Positions 34,064 to 43,828 of a DNA stretch of 64,000 nucleotides are shown in pieces. The stretch's first letter is position 1, and every line of letters starts with the position of its first letter. The notes under the pieces are model-generated. The model was given only the letters and a program-made list of their open reading frames with translations. It had not been told where the DNA came from and did no database searches. A program made the position numbers and the translations under genes. Source of the DNA: RCIO01 sp965232405 (lineage in GTDB: Bacteria; Pseudomonadota; Alphaproteobacteria; Rhizobiales; Rhizobiaceae); the NCBI GenBank assembly GCA_965232405.1, contig OZ246966.1, positions 1,612,001 through 1,676,000 on the forward strand, read 5' to 3'.

Positions 34064-35304
34064 CACGTTTCCTCCGCCTGGCGCACCACGGATTTGACCT
34101 TTGCGCCCGCTTCAAGGGTCTTGTGAACCGGGCACTTGTTGGCGATTTCGAGCAGTTTATCGCGCAACTCATCGCTCAATTCGCCTTCCACCGAGATCGC
34201 CCGCTCGAACCGGTCGATCCTGCCGCCGGAAGCGCGTTCGTCCTCTGTGCATTCGTCGCAATCCTTCGCATGCACCTTGGCGTGCGAGACATCGACGCTG
34301 ACGCGGCCGATATCGAGCTTCTTGTGCTGAGCATAGAGCCGCAAGGTCATGGATGTGCAGGCGCCCAGCGCGACGGAAAGGAAGTCATAGGGCGACGGGC
34401 CGGAATCCATGCCGCCGACACTTTCCGGCTCGTCGGCGAACAGACGGTGGCGTCCGGCCTGAACGGCGTTCTGAAACTTGCCCTCGCCGGTCTCCATCAC
34501 CCGCACATGCTCGATCGCCTCCTCGCCCTGCGGTGTGTCGCGCGCCACGTAGCGCGACACCCATCCGGCTATGGTCTGCGCTGCAAACTCGGCGTCGTCA
34601 TTGTCGGTCAGCAGATGGTCGGCCTTGTCGAGCGAGACGAAACTCTTGGGATGTTTCGCGGCGGTGAATATCTCCGATGCGTTGTCGATGCCGACCGTCT
34701 GGTCGAGAGGTGAATGCAGGATCATCAGCGGCTTGCGCATGGCAGCGACCGCATTCCTGATCTTGTGCATTTCGACATCGTCGACGAACTGCTTCTGTAT
34801 GCGGAATTTGCGGCCGGCGAGGTCGACCTCAGCTTCGCCCTCCTGCCTGATTGTCTCGAGCTCGGCGCCGAGGTTCTTCAGCACATGTTCGGTATCGGCC
34901 GGCGCGCCAATAGTCACGACCGCCTTTGCTTCGGGCACGTCCTTGGCGACCGCAAGCACCGCCGCACCGCCCAGCGAGTGCCCGATGAGGATGGCAGGCG
35001 CGTCGAAATTGGCACGCAGATATTCGACAGCCGAAAGCAGGTCCTGGCAGTTGGTTGAGAAATTGGTGGAGGCAAACTCGCCGCCCGAGGAACCCAACCC
35101 CGTGAAGTCAAAGCGCAGCACGGCGATGCCGGCGCGCGCCAGAGAGGCGGCAATACGCCTCGCCGCAAGCACATCCTTGGAACAGGTGAAACAATGCGCA
35201 AACAGCGCATAGGCCCTGAGCGGCCCATTGGGCAGGTCAAGCCTTGCGGCAAGTTTCGCGCCGGAATGTCCGGCGAATTCCAGTCGCTGGGTCATGCTGG
35301 CCAC
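34063..35304 (-). CDS. Bifunctional alpha/beta hydrolase - OsmC family fusion protein
   Basis: About 413 residues. The start is uncertain: GTG at 35304 has GGAGG seven bases upstream, while ATG at 35310 is too close to it and ATG at 35295 is further away. The N-terminal alpha/beta-hydrolase domain (about 1-255) has the nucleophile elbow LIGHSLGGAA, an Asp in HSPLDQTVG and a His in KADHLL. The C-terminal OsmC domain (about 270-413) has the two peroxidase-type Cys in ALGACTSMTLRLYAQ and NKCPVHKTL. OsmC proteins reduce organic hydroperoxides. The fusion recurs in proteobacteria; the esterase partner's substrate is unknown. Confidence 0.88.
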   Translation of the reverse strand: MASMTQRLEFAGHSGAKLAARLDLPNGPLRAYALFAHCFTCSKDVLAARRIAASLARAGIAVLRFDFTGLGSSGGEFASTNFSTNCQDLLSAVEYLRANFDAPAILIGHSLGGAAVLAVAKDVPEAKAVVTIGAPADTEHVLKNLGAELETIRQEGEAEVDLAGRKFRIQKQFVDDVEMHKIRNAVAAMRKPLMILHSPLDQTVGIDNASEIFTAAKHPKSFVSLDKADHLLTDNDDAEFAAQTIAGWVSRYVARDTPQGEEAIEHVRVMETGEGKFQNAVQAGRHRLFADEPESVGGMDSGPSPYDFLSVALGACTSMTLRLYAQHKKLDIGRVSVDVSHAKVHAKDCDECTEDERASGGRIDRFERAISVEGELSDELRDKLLEIANKCPVHKTLEAGAKVKSVVRQAEET

Positions 35305-35422
35305 GATCATCCCTCCAGGCTGCTTTTCGGCGACAATTGCCTTCTAGCAGCCGTGGCGCGCCTTGTGGCTCAAAATCCGGTGCGTTGCGCGTGCTCCTGA
35401 CACCTTTGACCGTGAACGGAGG

Positions 35423-36616
35423 TCACATCTCCAGCTTCGTCCACTTTGCGTTTTGTTTTGCGGATTTGACGCATGCGGTGACGAATGCGACGCCTTCGAC
35501 GCCGTCCGTGACGGTCGGGTAGATGACGGCCTTGTCGAGCTTGGGTGTTTTGGGGCGGGCGGCACGAATGGCGCGGGCCGCTTCGGTATATATGTTGGCG
35601 AAGCCTTCCAGATACCCTTCGGGATGGCCGGGCGGCACGCGGGACACACGCGCTGCTGCCTCGCCGGCGCCTGCGCCATTGCGGGTGATCAGGCGTTTTT
35701 CCTCGCCGAAGGGCGTGTACCACAGATGGTTGGGATGCTCCTGCTCCCACTCAAGCCCGCCCTTCTCGCCATATATGCGCAGCTTCAGCCCGTTCTCATT
35801 GCCGGGCGCGACCTGCGAGGCCCAGATCATGCCCTTGGCGGCGGGGGCCGCCCCCTTCTTCTTGAAGCGCAGCATGATGTGGGCATTGTCGTCGACCCGG
35901 CGGCCCTTCACGAAGGCATCGAGATCGGCCGACAGGGCATCGAGTTCCAGCCCCGACACGAAGCGGGCGAGATTGTAGGCATGCGTGCCGATGTCGCCGG
36001 TGGCACCGCCCGCACCGCTCTTTTTGGGATCGGTGCGCCAGGACGCCTGCTTCTGGCCGGTCTTCTCAAGATCGGTGGTCAGCCAGTCCTGCGGATATTC
36101 TGCATGGACAAGACGGATATTGCCGAGCTGACCCTTCGCCACCATCTCCCTTGCCTGCCGCACCATCGGATAGCCGGTGTAGTTGTGGGTGAGCACGAAC
36201 AGCTTGCCGCTCTTCTTCACCAGAGCGGCCAGCTTCTTGGCATCGGCAAGCGTCGAGGTCAGCGGCTTGTCGCAGATCACATGAATGCCGGCTTCAAGGA
36301 AGGCCTTCGCGGCCGGCCAGTGCATATGGTTGGGCGTGACGATGGCCACGGCCTCGATGCCGTCCTCGCGTCTGGCTTCCGCCTTCGCCATCTGGGCAAA
36401 CGAACCATAGGAGCGCTCGGCGTCAATGCCGAGTTCGGCCGCACTGGCCGCAGCCCGCGCGGGGTCGGAACTCAGAGCGCCGGCAACCAGGCTGAACTCG
36501 CCGTCAATGCGCGAGGCAATGCGGTGCACGGCGCCAATGAAAGCGCCCTGCCCGCCGCCAACCATGCCAAGCCTGATCGGACCGGTATTTGCCGTGATGC
36601 TGGTGCCGCTGACCAT
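35423..36616 (-). CDS. Gfo/Idh/MocA family oxidoreductase (sugar locus, first copy)
   Basis: 397 residues. The N-terminal Rossmann domain contains LGMVGGGQGAFIGAVHR (16-32), VAIVTPNHMH and the CDKPLTSTL segment, the equivalent of the family EKP catalytic lysine motif but with Asp for Glu. The C-terminal alpha/beta domain has GDIGTHAYNL, with the likely catalytic Asp and His. The family oxidises or reduces sugars and inositols with NAD(P). It lies 199 bp downstream of a TIM-barrel isomerase-like gene on the same strand, and the two look like a functional pair. The substrate is unknown. Confidence 0.88.
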   Translation of the reverse strand: MVSGTSITANTGPIRLGMVGGGQGAFIGAVHRIASRIDGEFSLVAGALSSDPARAAASAAELGIDAERSYGSFAQMAKAEARREDGIEAVAIVTPNHMHWPAAKAFLEAGIHVICDKPLTSTLADAKKLAALVKKSGKLFVLTHNYTGYPMVRQAREMVAKGQLGNIRLVHAEYPQDWLTTDLEKTGQKQASWRTDPKKSGAGGATGDIGTHAYNLARFVSGLELDALSADLDAFVKGRRVDDNAHIMLRFKKKGAAPAAKGMIWASQVAPGNENGLKLRIYGEKGGLEWEQEHPNHLWYTPFGEEKRLITRNGAGAGEAAARVSRVPPGHPEGYLEGFANIYTEAARAIRAARPKTPKLDKAVIYPTVTDGVEGVAFVTACVKSAKQNAKWTKLEM

Positions 36617-36636
36617 TTGTTCGTCTCCTCCTGATT

Positions 36637-36759
36637 AAGGGAATGGGGGAGTAAGGGAGTAGGGCAGTATGTTGGAGTGAGGGAGGCCCCCGCCCTTCGA
36701 TCACAATGGCGGTTTACGCCACGGCCCGGCCGCTTCTTCCCCTACTCACCTACTGCCTG
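36637..36759. repeat. Inverted pair of purine-rich GGGAGTA-type repeats
   Basis: Within a 199-bp gap, 36637-36686 is a degenerate array of GGGAGTA-like units (GGGGGAGTAAGGGAGTAGGG), and 36733-36759 carries the same type of sequence on the opposite strand (CTACTCACCTACTGCC). About 45 bp of ordinary sequence separates them. Confidence 0.55.
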
Positions 36760-36768
36760 TTTTTGCTG

Positions 36769-36815
36769 GGCATGATCCTTGTCCGGAAAGTCTCACAACT
36801 TTCCGGGGTCATGCC
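36769..36815. repeat. Palindromic dispersed repeat, copy 3 (GCATGATC subtype)
   Basis: GGCATGATCC and GGGTCATGCC form the outer arms, with CCGGAAAGT/ACTTTCCGG inside. Its right end directly abuts the TGA of the minus-strand isomerase gene at 36816, so it probably forms the 3' stem of that transcript. Confidence 0.7.
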
Positions 36816-37871
36816 TCAGATCCCCATCATCTTTTTCAGCGCCGCCTTGTCGGTCGAACCGCCGGCGAAGTCGTCAAAGGCCACATCCGTCACCTCGATG
36901 ATGTGCGAGGCAATGAACGGCGCGCCTTCCGCAGCACCCTGAGCAGAACTCTTGATCGCGCATTCCCACTCAAGCACCGCCCAGCTGTCGTAACCGTATT
37001 GCGCCAGCTTGGAGAAGATGCCGGCAAAGTCGACCTGGCCGTCGCCCAGCGAGCGGAACCGGCCCGCACGCTCCATCCACCCGGCATAACCGGAATAGAC
37101 GCCCTGTTTCCCTGTGGGATTGAACTCCGCGTCCTTCACATGGAAGGCCGAGATGCGCTCGTGATAGATGTCGATGAAGGCCAGATAATCGAGCTGCTGC
37201 AGCACGAAGTGCGAGGGGTCGTAATTGATCGTGCAGCGCTTGTGGCCGCCCAATGCATCAAGGAACAGTTCGAACGTCGTCCCGTCGAACACATCCTCGC
37301 CCGGATGGATCTCATAGGCATAATCCACCCCGTTCTCGTCATAGGCGTCGAGGATCGGCTTCCAGCGTCTTGCCAGTTCCGCGAACGCCTCCTCGATCAG
37401 ACCCGCAGGCCGCTGCGGCCAGGGATAGAGATACGGGAAGGCCAGCGCGCCGGGGAAGCCCACCGTCACGTCGAGCCCCATATTGCGGCTCGCCTTCGCT
37501 CCCTTCATCACCTGGTCGACGGCCCATTCCTGCCTGGCCTTCGGATTGTTGTGCACGCCCTCGGGCGCAAAGGCGTCAAACGCCGTGTCATAGGCCGGGT
37601 GAACCGCAACAAGCTGGCCCTGCAGATGCGACGAAAGCTCCGTCACCTCGACGCCCGCTTCGGCGCAGATCCCCTTCACCTCGTCGCAATAATCCTTCGA
37701 CGACGCCGCCTTGTCCAGATCGAACAGGCGCCCGTCCCAGCTCGGGATCTGCACACCCGCATACCCAAGATCGCCAGCCCACTTCGCAATCGACCCCAGC
37801 GAGTTGAACGGCGCACCATCCCCCGCAAACTGAGCCAGAAATATGCCAGGGCCTTTCATGGACTTACCCAT
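36816..37871 (-). CDS. Sugar phosphate isomerase/epimerase family protein (xylose-isomerase-like TIM barrel), first copy
   Basis: 351 residues; the ATG has GGAGG seven bases upstream. It is an AP-endonuclease-2/xylose-isomerase-like barrel: GYAGVQIPSWD, VTELSSHLQGQLV, DYAYEIHPGEDVFDG, INYDPSHFVLQQLDY, ISAFHVKDAEF and WAVLEWECAI supply the metal-binding Glu, Asp, His and Glu at strand ends. Such enzymes act as isomerases, epimerases or, in keto-sugar pathways, lyases. The gene lies between a Gfo/Idh/MocA oxidoreductase and a GH43 glycosidase on the same strand. The exact reaction is unknown. Confidence 0.85.
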   Translation of the reverse strand: MGKSMKGPGIFLAQFAGDGAPFNSLGSIAKWAGDLGYAGVQIPSWDGRLFDLDKAASSKDYCDEVKGICAEAGVEVTELSSHLQGQLVAVHPAYDTAFDAFAPEGVHNNPKARQEWAVDQVMKGAKASRNMGLDVTVGFPGALAFPYLYPWPQRPAGLIEEAFAELARRWKPILDAYDENGVDYAYEIHPGEDVFDGTTFELFLDALGGHKRCTINYDPSHFVLQQLDYLAFIDIYHERISAFHVKDAEFNPTGKQGVYSGYAGWMERAGRFRSLGDGQVDFAGIFSKLAQYGYDSWAVLEWECAIKSSAQGAAEGAPFIASHIIEVTDVAFDDFAGGSTDKAALKKMMGI

Positions 37872-37902
37872 AACGAAACCTCCTCAAAAATAGATCCGGC
37901 TT

Positions 37903-39516
37903 TCAATCGCGCCGTTCATATTCGAAATAGGCGAAGTCGGCCGGATGAGCCATCCCGCTGACGTCGAAGGCGGCCATGCCGACAAATGCTCCGGTGAACG
38001 ATGCGTGCTCGCCGCGACCGGCCTCATCAGAAATCAGGCTGGCATCGAGTCCGGGGCCGAGCGGCGCCCAGTCAGCATCGCCGTGACGCCAGAAGAACTG
38101 AAGCTTCACGCCATCGACTTCCGCCGCCAGTGACACCGGTCCGTCGTCGGGAATATCGACCGGTGCGTCGGGGAAGAAGTCGAGCTTGCCGTTTTGCCAG
38201 TCGCCGAGGCACGACATGATGCGCAGCACACGGCCAAGTTTCGCGTCATGCGTAACCGCCGCAAAGTGGAATTTGTGCCGGTTGTAATAATGCGTCAGGC
38301 CGGCCGCCTGCTGGAAATGCTGCGGCTGGAAGTCGAGCTTGGTTTCGGCGCGGAACACGAAATTTTCCTGCCTGCGAGCTACCAGCGCCTGTTCGAACCA
38401 GCTGCCGATCGATTCGCGGCCGAAAAGCCGCAGATAGCCGGGCCGTTCCGCCAGCGAAAAGATGCGTTCTGGAACCGGCGTGCGCAGCCACTGGAAATCG
38501 AGCGGCAGTTCATCCGACCCGAATTCATGCCGAATGCGAGCCGGTTTTTGTATTGCCTTCGCGCCGCCCGGTGCCGGCACTTCCCGCGCCGGAACCACAC
38601 CGCCATGCGCCAAACGCGGCCATCCATCTTGGCCCCACTCGACCTTCTGGATCGATGTCTCGCGGCCCAGAACACAACGCTTCACGCTCGGCAGCGGACG
38701 GCCCATGAGGTGGGTATGATAGAATTCGCCATCTGGCGTCTCAACCATCTGGCCGTGACCGGCGCGCTGCAGCGGCGCGTCCGGCGCGTCCTTCGAGGTG
38801 ATCAGGAACCAGTCGGGATGCAGCTCGTAAGGACCATCGATCTGACGTGAGCGGGCATAGGTGACGGCGTGGTCGTAGCCGGTGCCGCCCTCAGCCGTCG
38901 TCATGTAGTACCAGCCGTCGCGCTTGAAGAGATGCGGGCCCTCGACGAGGCCAAGCGGGCTGCCTTCGAACACGCTCTTTACCGGGCCGACCAGCTTGCC
39001 GGCCTTGGGGTCGAACTCCTGCAGCAGAATACCGGCGAAGGACGGGTGTTTCGGCGAACCGCCAACACCCGGCGAGACGTGGTTCCAGACCATGTTGAGG
39101 AACCATTTGCGGCCGTCATCGTCGTGGAACAGCGTCGGATCGAAGCCGCTCGAATTGGCGTAGACCGGGTCCGACCAGGGGCCCTCGATCGACGGCGCAG
39201 TGACGATGTAATTGTGTGCGTCCTTGAAGGACCCCTCAAGGCGCTTGACGTCGGTATAGACCAGCCAGAACAGCCCGTCGGCGTGAGACAGGCAGGGCGC
39301 CCAGACACCGCCGGAATCCGGATTACCGCGCATGTCGAGCTGCGTTGCGCGCGTCAGGGGCCGTGTCACCAGTTTCCAGTTCACCAGATCGGTGGAATGG
39401 TGGATCTGCACGCCGGGGAACCACTCGAATGTCGAGGTGGCGATGTAATAGTCGTCGCCCACGCGGCATATGGACGGGTCGGGGTTGAAACCCGGCAGGA
39501 TCGGATTGACGATCAA
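37903..39516 (-). CDS. Glycoside hydrolase family 43 (beta-xylosidase/arabinofuranosidase type)
   Basis: 537 residues, matching two-domain GH43 beta-xylosidases: a five-bladed beta-propeller (about 1-310) and a C-terminal beta-sandwich (about 335-537). Candidate catalytic residues are D13 (general base, GFNPDPSI), D126 (pKa modulator, SSGFDPTLF) and E192 (general acid, LVEGPHLFKRDGW). There is no signal peptide, so it should work in the cytoplasm on imported short oligosaccharides or glycosides. It starts 22 bp before a repeat element and is in the same orientation as the oxidoreductase and isomerase genes. Xylose or arabinose specificity cannot be fixed by sequence alone. Confidence 0.9.
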   Translation of the reverse strand: MIVNPILPGFNPDPSICRVGDDYYIATSTFEWFPGVQIHHSTDLVNWKLVTRPLTRATQLDMRGNPDSGGVWAPCLSHADGLFWLVYTDVKRLEGSFKDAHNYIVTAPSIEGPWSDPVYANSSGFDPTLFHDDDGRKWFLNMVWNHVSPGVGGSPKHPSFAGILLQEFDPKAGKLVGPVKSVFEGSPLGLVEGPHLFKRDGWYYMTTAEGGTGYDHAVTYARSRQIDGPYELHPDWFLITSKDAPDAPLQRAGHGQMVETPDGEFYHTHLMGRPLPSVKRCVLGRETSIQKVEWGQDGWPRLAHGGVVPAREVPAPGGAKAIQKPARIRHEFGSDELPLDFQWLRTPVPERIFSLAERPGYLRLFGRESIGSWFEQALVARRQENFVFRAETKLDFQPQHFQQAAGLTHYYNRHKFHFAAVTHDAKLGRVLRIMSCLGDWQNGKLDFFPDAPVDIPDDGPVSLAAEVDGVKLQFFWRHGDADWAPLGPGLDASLISDEAGRGEHASFTGAFVGMAAFDVSGMAHPADFAYFEYERRD

Positions 39517-39538
39517 CGCGGTGCTCCCTCACTTTTCT

Positions 39539-39607
39539 GGGCACGATCTTTCCCGAGAACCGGCATCCGTTTTTCGCTTGCGCGGACCTTCGGTTCGGGA
39601 CCATGCA
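39539..39607. repeat. Palindromic dispersed repeat, copy 4 (GCATGATC subtype, expanded loop)
   Basis: Starting GGGCACGATC and ending TTCGGGACCATGC, with TCCCGAGAACCG/CGGTTCGGGA inner arms; the loop is longer than in the other copies and the arms are decayed. Its right end abuts the TAA stop of the aldo/keto reductase gene at 39608. Confidence 0.55.
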
Positions 39608-40654
39608 TTAGCGCGACGGACCTTTGCGCTCCGATGAAGCCGCCCAGAGATTGATGTCGGCGTCCTGCGCATGGCGGTCGATTTCGGCAAGTTCCTCGCT
39701 GGTGAAATCCGGATTTTTCAGCGCTGCGACGCAGTCATCGATCTGTTCGGGCCGGCTGGCGCCGATAAGTGCTGTGGTGACACGGCCGCCGCGCAGCACC
39801 CAGGCGAGCGCCATCTGGGCCAGGGTCTGGCCGCGGCGCTGCGCAATGTCGTTGAGCGCGCGAATGCCGGCGATCGTCCGGTCGTTGATGAAGTCGCGCT
39901 TCAAAGATTTGCCCTGCGCGGCGCGGCTCGCATCCGGGATGCCGTCCAGATATTTGTCGGTCAGCATGCCCTGCGCCAGCGGCGAGAACACGATGGACCC
40001 GATGCCGAGATCTTCCAGCGTGTCGAGCAGACCGTCGTCCTCGACCCATCGATTGATCATTGAATAACTCGGCTGGTGGATCAGGCACGGTGTGCCCAGA
40101 TCCTTCAGGATCGCGGCTGCTTCACGGGTGCGCTTCGAATTATAGGACGAGATGCCGGCATAAAGGGCACGGCCGGACCGCACCGCCTGGTCGAGCGCCA
40201 TCATCGTTTCTTCGAGCGGCGTATCCGGGTCGTAGCGGTGGGAATAAAAGATATCGACATAGTCGAGCCCCATCCGCTTCAGGCTCTGGTCGAGCGAGGA
40301 AAGCAGATATTTGCGGCTGCCCCACTCGCCATACGGCCCCGGCCACATGCCGTAACCGGCCTTGGTGGAAACGATCAGTTCGTCGCGGTAGCCGGCAAAA
40401 TCTTCTCGCAGGATCTTGCCGAAAGCGTCCTCCGCCGAACCCGGCGGAGGACCATAATTGTTGGCAAGATCGAAATGCGTGATGCCCAGATCGAAGGCGC
40501 GGCGGCACATGGCCTGTTTGAGGTCATGCGGCGTGTCGCCGCCGAAATTGTGCCACAGGCCAAGCGAGATCGCCGGTAGCTTGAGGCCCGATCGTCCACA
40601 GCGGTTGTAGACCATCGAATCGTAACGTCCGGCCGACGGCATCCAGTCGCCCAT
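39608..40654 (-). CDS. Aldo/keto reductase, L-glyceraldehyde-3-phosphate reductase type
   Basis: 348 residues. It is an AKR14-like (YghZ/MgrA-type) TIM barrel: ITHFDLANNYGPPPGSAEDAFG holds the catalytic Asp and Tyr, VSTKAG the Lys, FYSHRYDPDTPLEE the His, and ALIGASRPEQIDD the NADPH-phosphate site. The YGPPPGSAE pattern is characteristic of L-glyceraldehyde 3-phosphate reductases, which detoxify L-GAP or act on related aldehydes. The GGGAG eight bases before the ATG supports the start. It lies 26 bp downstream of the second Gfo/Idh/MocA gene. In this locus it may reduce an aldehyde fragment or aglycone, which is inference. Confidence 0.88.
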   Translation of the reverse strand: MGDWMPSAGRYDSMVYNRCGRSGLKLPAISLGLWHNFGGDTPHDLKQAMCRRAFDLGITHFDLANNYGPPPGSAEDAFGKILREDFAGYRDELIVSTKAGYGMWPGPYGEWGSRKYLLSSLDQSLKRMGLDYVDIFYSHRYDPDTPLEETMMALDQAVRSGRALYAGISSYNSKRTREAAAILKDLGTPCLIHQPSYSMINRWVEDDGLLDTLEDLGIGSIVFSPLAQGMLTDKYLDGIPDASRAAQGKSLKRDFINDRTIAGIRALNDIAQRRGQTLAQMALAWVLRGGRVTTALIGASRPEQIDDCVAALKNPDFTSEELAEIDRHAQDADINLWAASSERKGPSR

Positions 40655-40680
40655 GCAGCAATCTCCCTGGCGCGTGTGCG

Positions 40681-41823
40681 CTATTTCTTCTTTTTCTCCA
40701 GCATCGACTTGGCCTCCGAAACGCCAAGCGCTTCGGGCCGTTCGCAGCTCGTCTTCATGGTGATGACCTTGCCGGTCTCGCCGGCCTGGAGCACACCTGT
40801 CATCACCTCGACGGCATGCAGCGCCAGCTCAAGCGAACAGCGGTGCGGCCGGCCTGCCATTATGGCGAGTGCCATGTCTGAAAGGCCCGCCGTGCGATAG
40901 TTGGCCATCGCTCCATTGGGACGCTTCTGGTTCGGAATACCGAAGGGGTGCTTCCAGGATTGCGGCTTCGCTGCCTTGCCCGGTTTGGCCTGGCGCACTT
41001 CGCCGCCGAAGAAGTTCGGATCCGGAACCAGCAGCGTTCCCTGTTCGCCGTAAAGTTCCATCGGCGAATGACCGTGGCTCCACACGTCCCAGCTGGTATT
41101 GAGCGTGACGACAGCGCCGTTTTCGAACTCAAGCACGGAATGGATCGTGGTCGGCGTATTGACCTTGACCTTCTGGCCGTAGCGCGGCTTCGAGGTGATC
41201 GTGCGCTCCGCTGTCGGCGTCGACGAAAACGCCGCGACCCGCTTCACCGGGCCGATGAGCTGAATGAGGTTGGTCACGTAGTAGGGGCCGATATCGAGCA
41301 CCGGCCCGGCGCCCGGCTGGAAGAAGAAGTCCGGGTTGGGGTGCCAGTGCTCCATGCCGTGACTCATCACGAAGGCCGTGCCGCTGGTGATGCGGCCGAC
41401 CGCGCCGGAATCCACGATCTTGCGGGCAAGCTGATGAGCGCCGCCGAGGAAGGTGTCTGGCGCGGAGCCGATCCGCAGGCCCTTCCTGTCGGCGCGCTTC
41501 TTGAGGTCCAGCCCTTCTTTCACTGAGAGAACGAAAGGTTTCTCGGAATAGACATGCTTGCCGGCATCAATCGCGGCCTTGGATACCTCGTAATGCGCCG
41601 CCGGGATCGTCAGGTTGACGATGATGTCGATGTCATCGGCGGCAAGCAGGTTTTGCGTCGTATCCGCGCGCACGCCAAACTCCTTGGCGCGCGCCTTGGC
41701 GAGTTTCGCGTCCAGGTCCGAACAGGCGCGGACCTCCATGCCCTTGAACATTTTCGAGAGCGAGAAATACGCCGCCGAAATGTTGCCGCAGCCGACGATG
41801 CCGACCCCGAGTTTCTTCGCCAT
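40681..41823 (-). CDS. Gfo/Idh/MocA family oxidoreductase (sugar locus, second copy)
   Basis: 380 residues from the ATG at 41823, seven bases after AGGAGC; a TTG two codons upstream is less likely. The Rossmann motif is VGIVGCGNISAAYF, followed by the catalytic-lysine motif YSEKPFVLSV (EKP intact) and a C-terminal domain with DIGPYYVTNLIQLIGP. It is not a close copy of the 35.4-kb paralogue, suggesting a different position or direction of sugar oxidation. It is 11 bp after a second isomerase-like gene, repeating the oxidoreductase/TIM-barrel pairing. The substrate is unknown. Confidence 0.88.
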   Translation of the reverse strand: MAKKLGVGIVGCGNISAAYFSLSKMFKGMEVRACSDLDAKLAKARAKEFGVRADTTQNLLAADDIDIIVNLTIPAAHYEVSKAAIDAGKHVYSEKPFVLSVKEGLDLKKRADRKGLRIGSAPDTFLGGAHQLARKIVDSGAVGRITSGTAFVMSHGMEHWHPNPDFFFQPGAGPVLDIGPYYVTNLIQLIGPVKRVAAFSSTPTAERTITSKPRYGQKVKVNTPTTIHSVLEFENGAVVTLNTSWDVWSHGHSPMELYGEQGTLLVPDPNFFGGEVRQAKPGKAAKPQSWKHPFGIPNQKRPNGAMANYRTAGLSDMALAIMAGRPHRCSLELALHAVEVMTGVLQAGETGKVITMKTSCERPEALGVSEAKSMLEKKKK

Positions 41824-41834
41824 AATCAATGCTC

Positions 41835-42581
41835 CTAGAGGTTTCGCGCCGCTTCGATCGAACGGCGTGCGAAGCGTTCATGATCGTTCGGCTTGTCGTG
41901 TTCCATGACAAACAGCTTTGCCGGCGTGTTCTTCACCGCCGCCCAGATCGCCTTCCACGGCATGGTGCCGTGGCCGACATCGTCCCAGCCATCCTCGTCC
42001 TTCTTCTCGCCATGCTGGGCGATGTCCTTGACGTGAACGGCTGCGAGGCGGTCGCCATAACGGGCGATCCAGTCAAGCGGGTCGGCGCCGCCGCGCACGA
42101 CCCATGCGATATCGCCTTCCCAGGCGAGGCCGGGTGCAGCGTCCAGCATCAGCGCGAGGGGCACGGATCCGTCAGCCAGCGGACGCAGTTCGAAATCGTG
42201 GTTGTGCCAACCGAAGGTGAAACCTGCATCGACAAAAGGCTTGCCGGCCTTTTCGAGCCTGCGGCCGAACTCGCTCCAGCCGGCGGCGCTGTCGGGCCGC
42301 AGGTCGGGACCGATATGCGGGCAGAAGATTGCCTCCATGCCGACGGTGCGGGCAATCTCGAGTGCCTTTTCCGGCTCGTCCTCGAGCATGTCGAGACCGA
42401 AGTGGCCCGAAGTCATCTTCAGCCCGTTGCGGTCGAGCGCGGCGCGGAGTGCGCCGGGGTCACCATAGACACCGCCGAAGCCCTCGACCTGCTCGTAGCC
42501 CAGCCCCTTGAGCATGGCGAGCGTGTCTTCGAGAGGCGGAAATTCACGGGACGAATAAAGCTGATATGAGAAGGACGTCAT
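41835..42581 (-). CDS. Sugar phosphate isomerase/epimerase family protein (TIM barrel), second copy
   Basis: 248 residues, shorter than its neighbour at 36.8 kb. The barrel carries YEQVEGFGGVYG-like strand ends, KMTSGHFGLDML, FGWHNHDFELRP (His and Glu ligands), GLAWEGDIAWVVRGG and AAVHVKDIAQHGEKKD. This resembles the IolE/hydroxypyruvate-isomerase-like and keto-glycoside-lyase-like group. Eleven base pairs separate it from the second Gfo/Idh/MocA gene. It may open or cleave a keto-sugar formed by the oxidoreductase; this is inference. Confidence 0.82.
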   Translation of the reverse strand: MTSFSYQLYSSREFPPLEDTLAMLKGLGYEQVEGFGGVYGDPGALRAALDRNGLKMTSGHFGLDMLEDEPEKALEIARTVGMEAIFCPHIGPDLRPDSAAGWSEFGRRLEKAGKPFVDAGFTFGWHNHDFELRPLADGSVPLALMLDAAPGLAWEGDIAWVVRGGADPLDWIARYGDRLAAVHVKDIAQHGEKKDEDGWDDVGHGTMPWKAIWAAVKNTPAKLFVMEHDKPNDHERFARRSIEAARNL

Positions 42582-42725
42582 GACTGCTCCAGTGTATGCG
42601 GGCTGCTTGTTCGAAAATCGGTTCTACAATTGGTGTATTGGTTGCTCGGCCGGCCAAGTCGAAACCCGGCCGCATCCTGCTCCTCGTTTTTCTGTTGCCT
42701 TTCGGGTCGCCAGTCCGGCGACTAC

Positions 42726-43811
<1,086 letters not shown>

Positions 43812-43828
43812 TATTTGATCTCAGCCCC

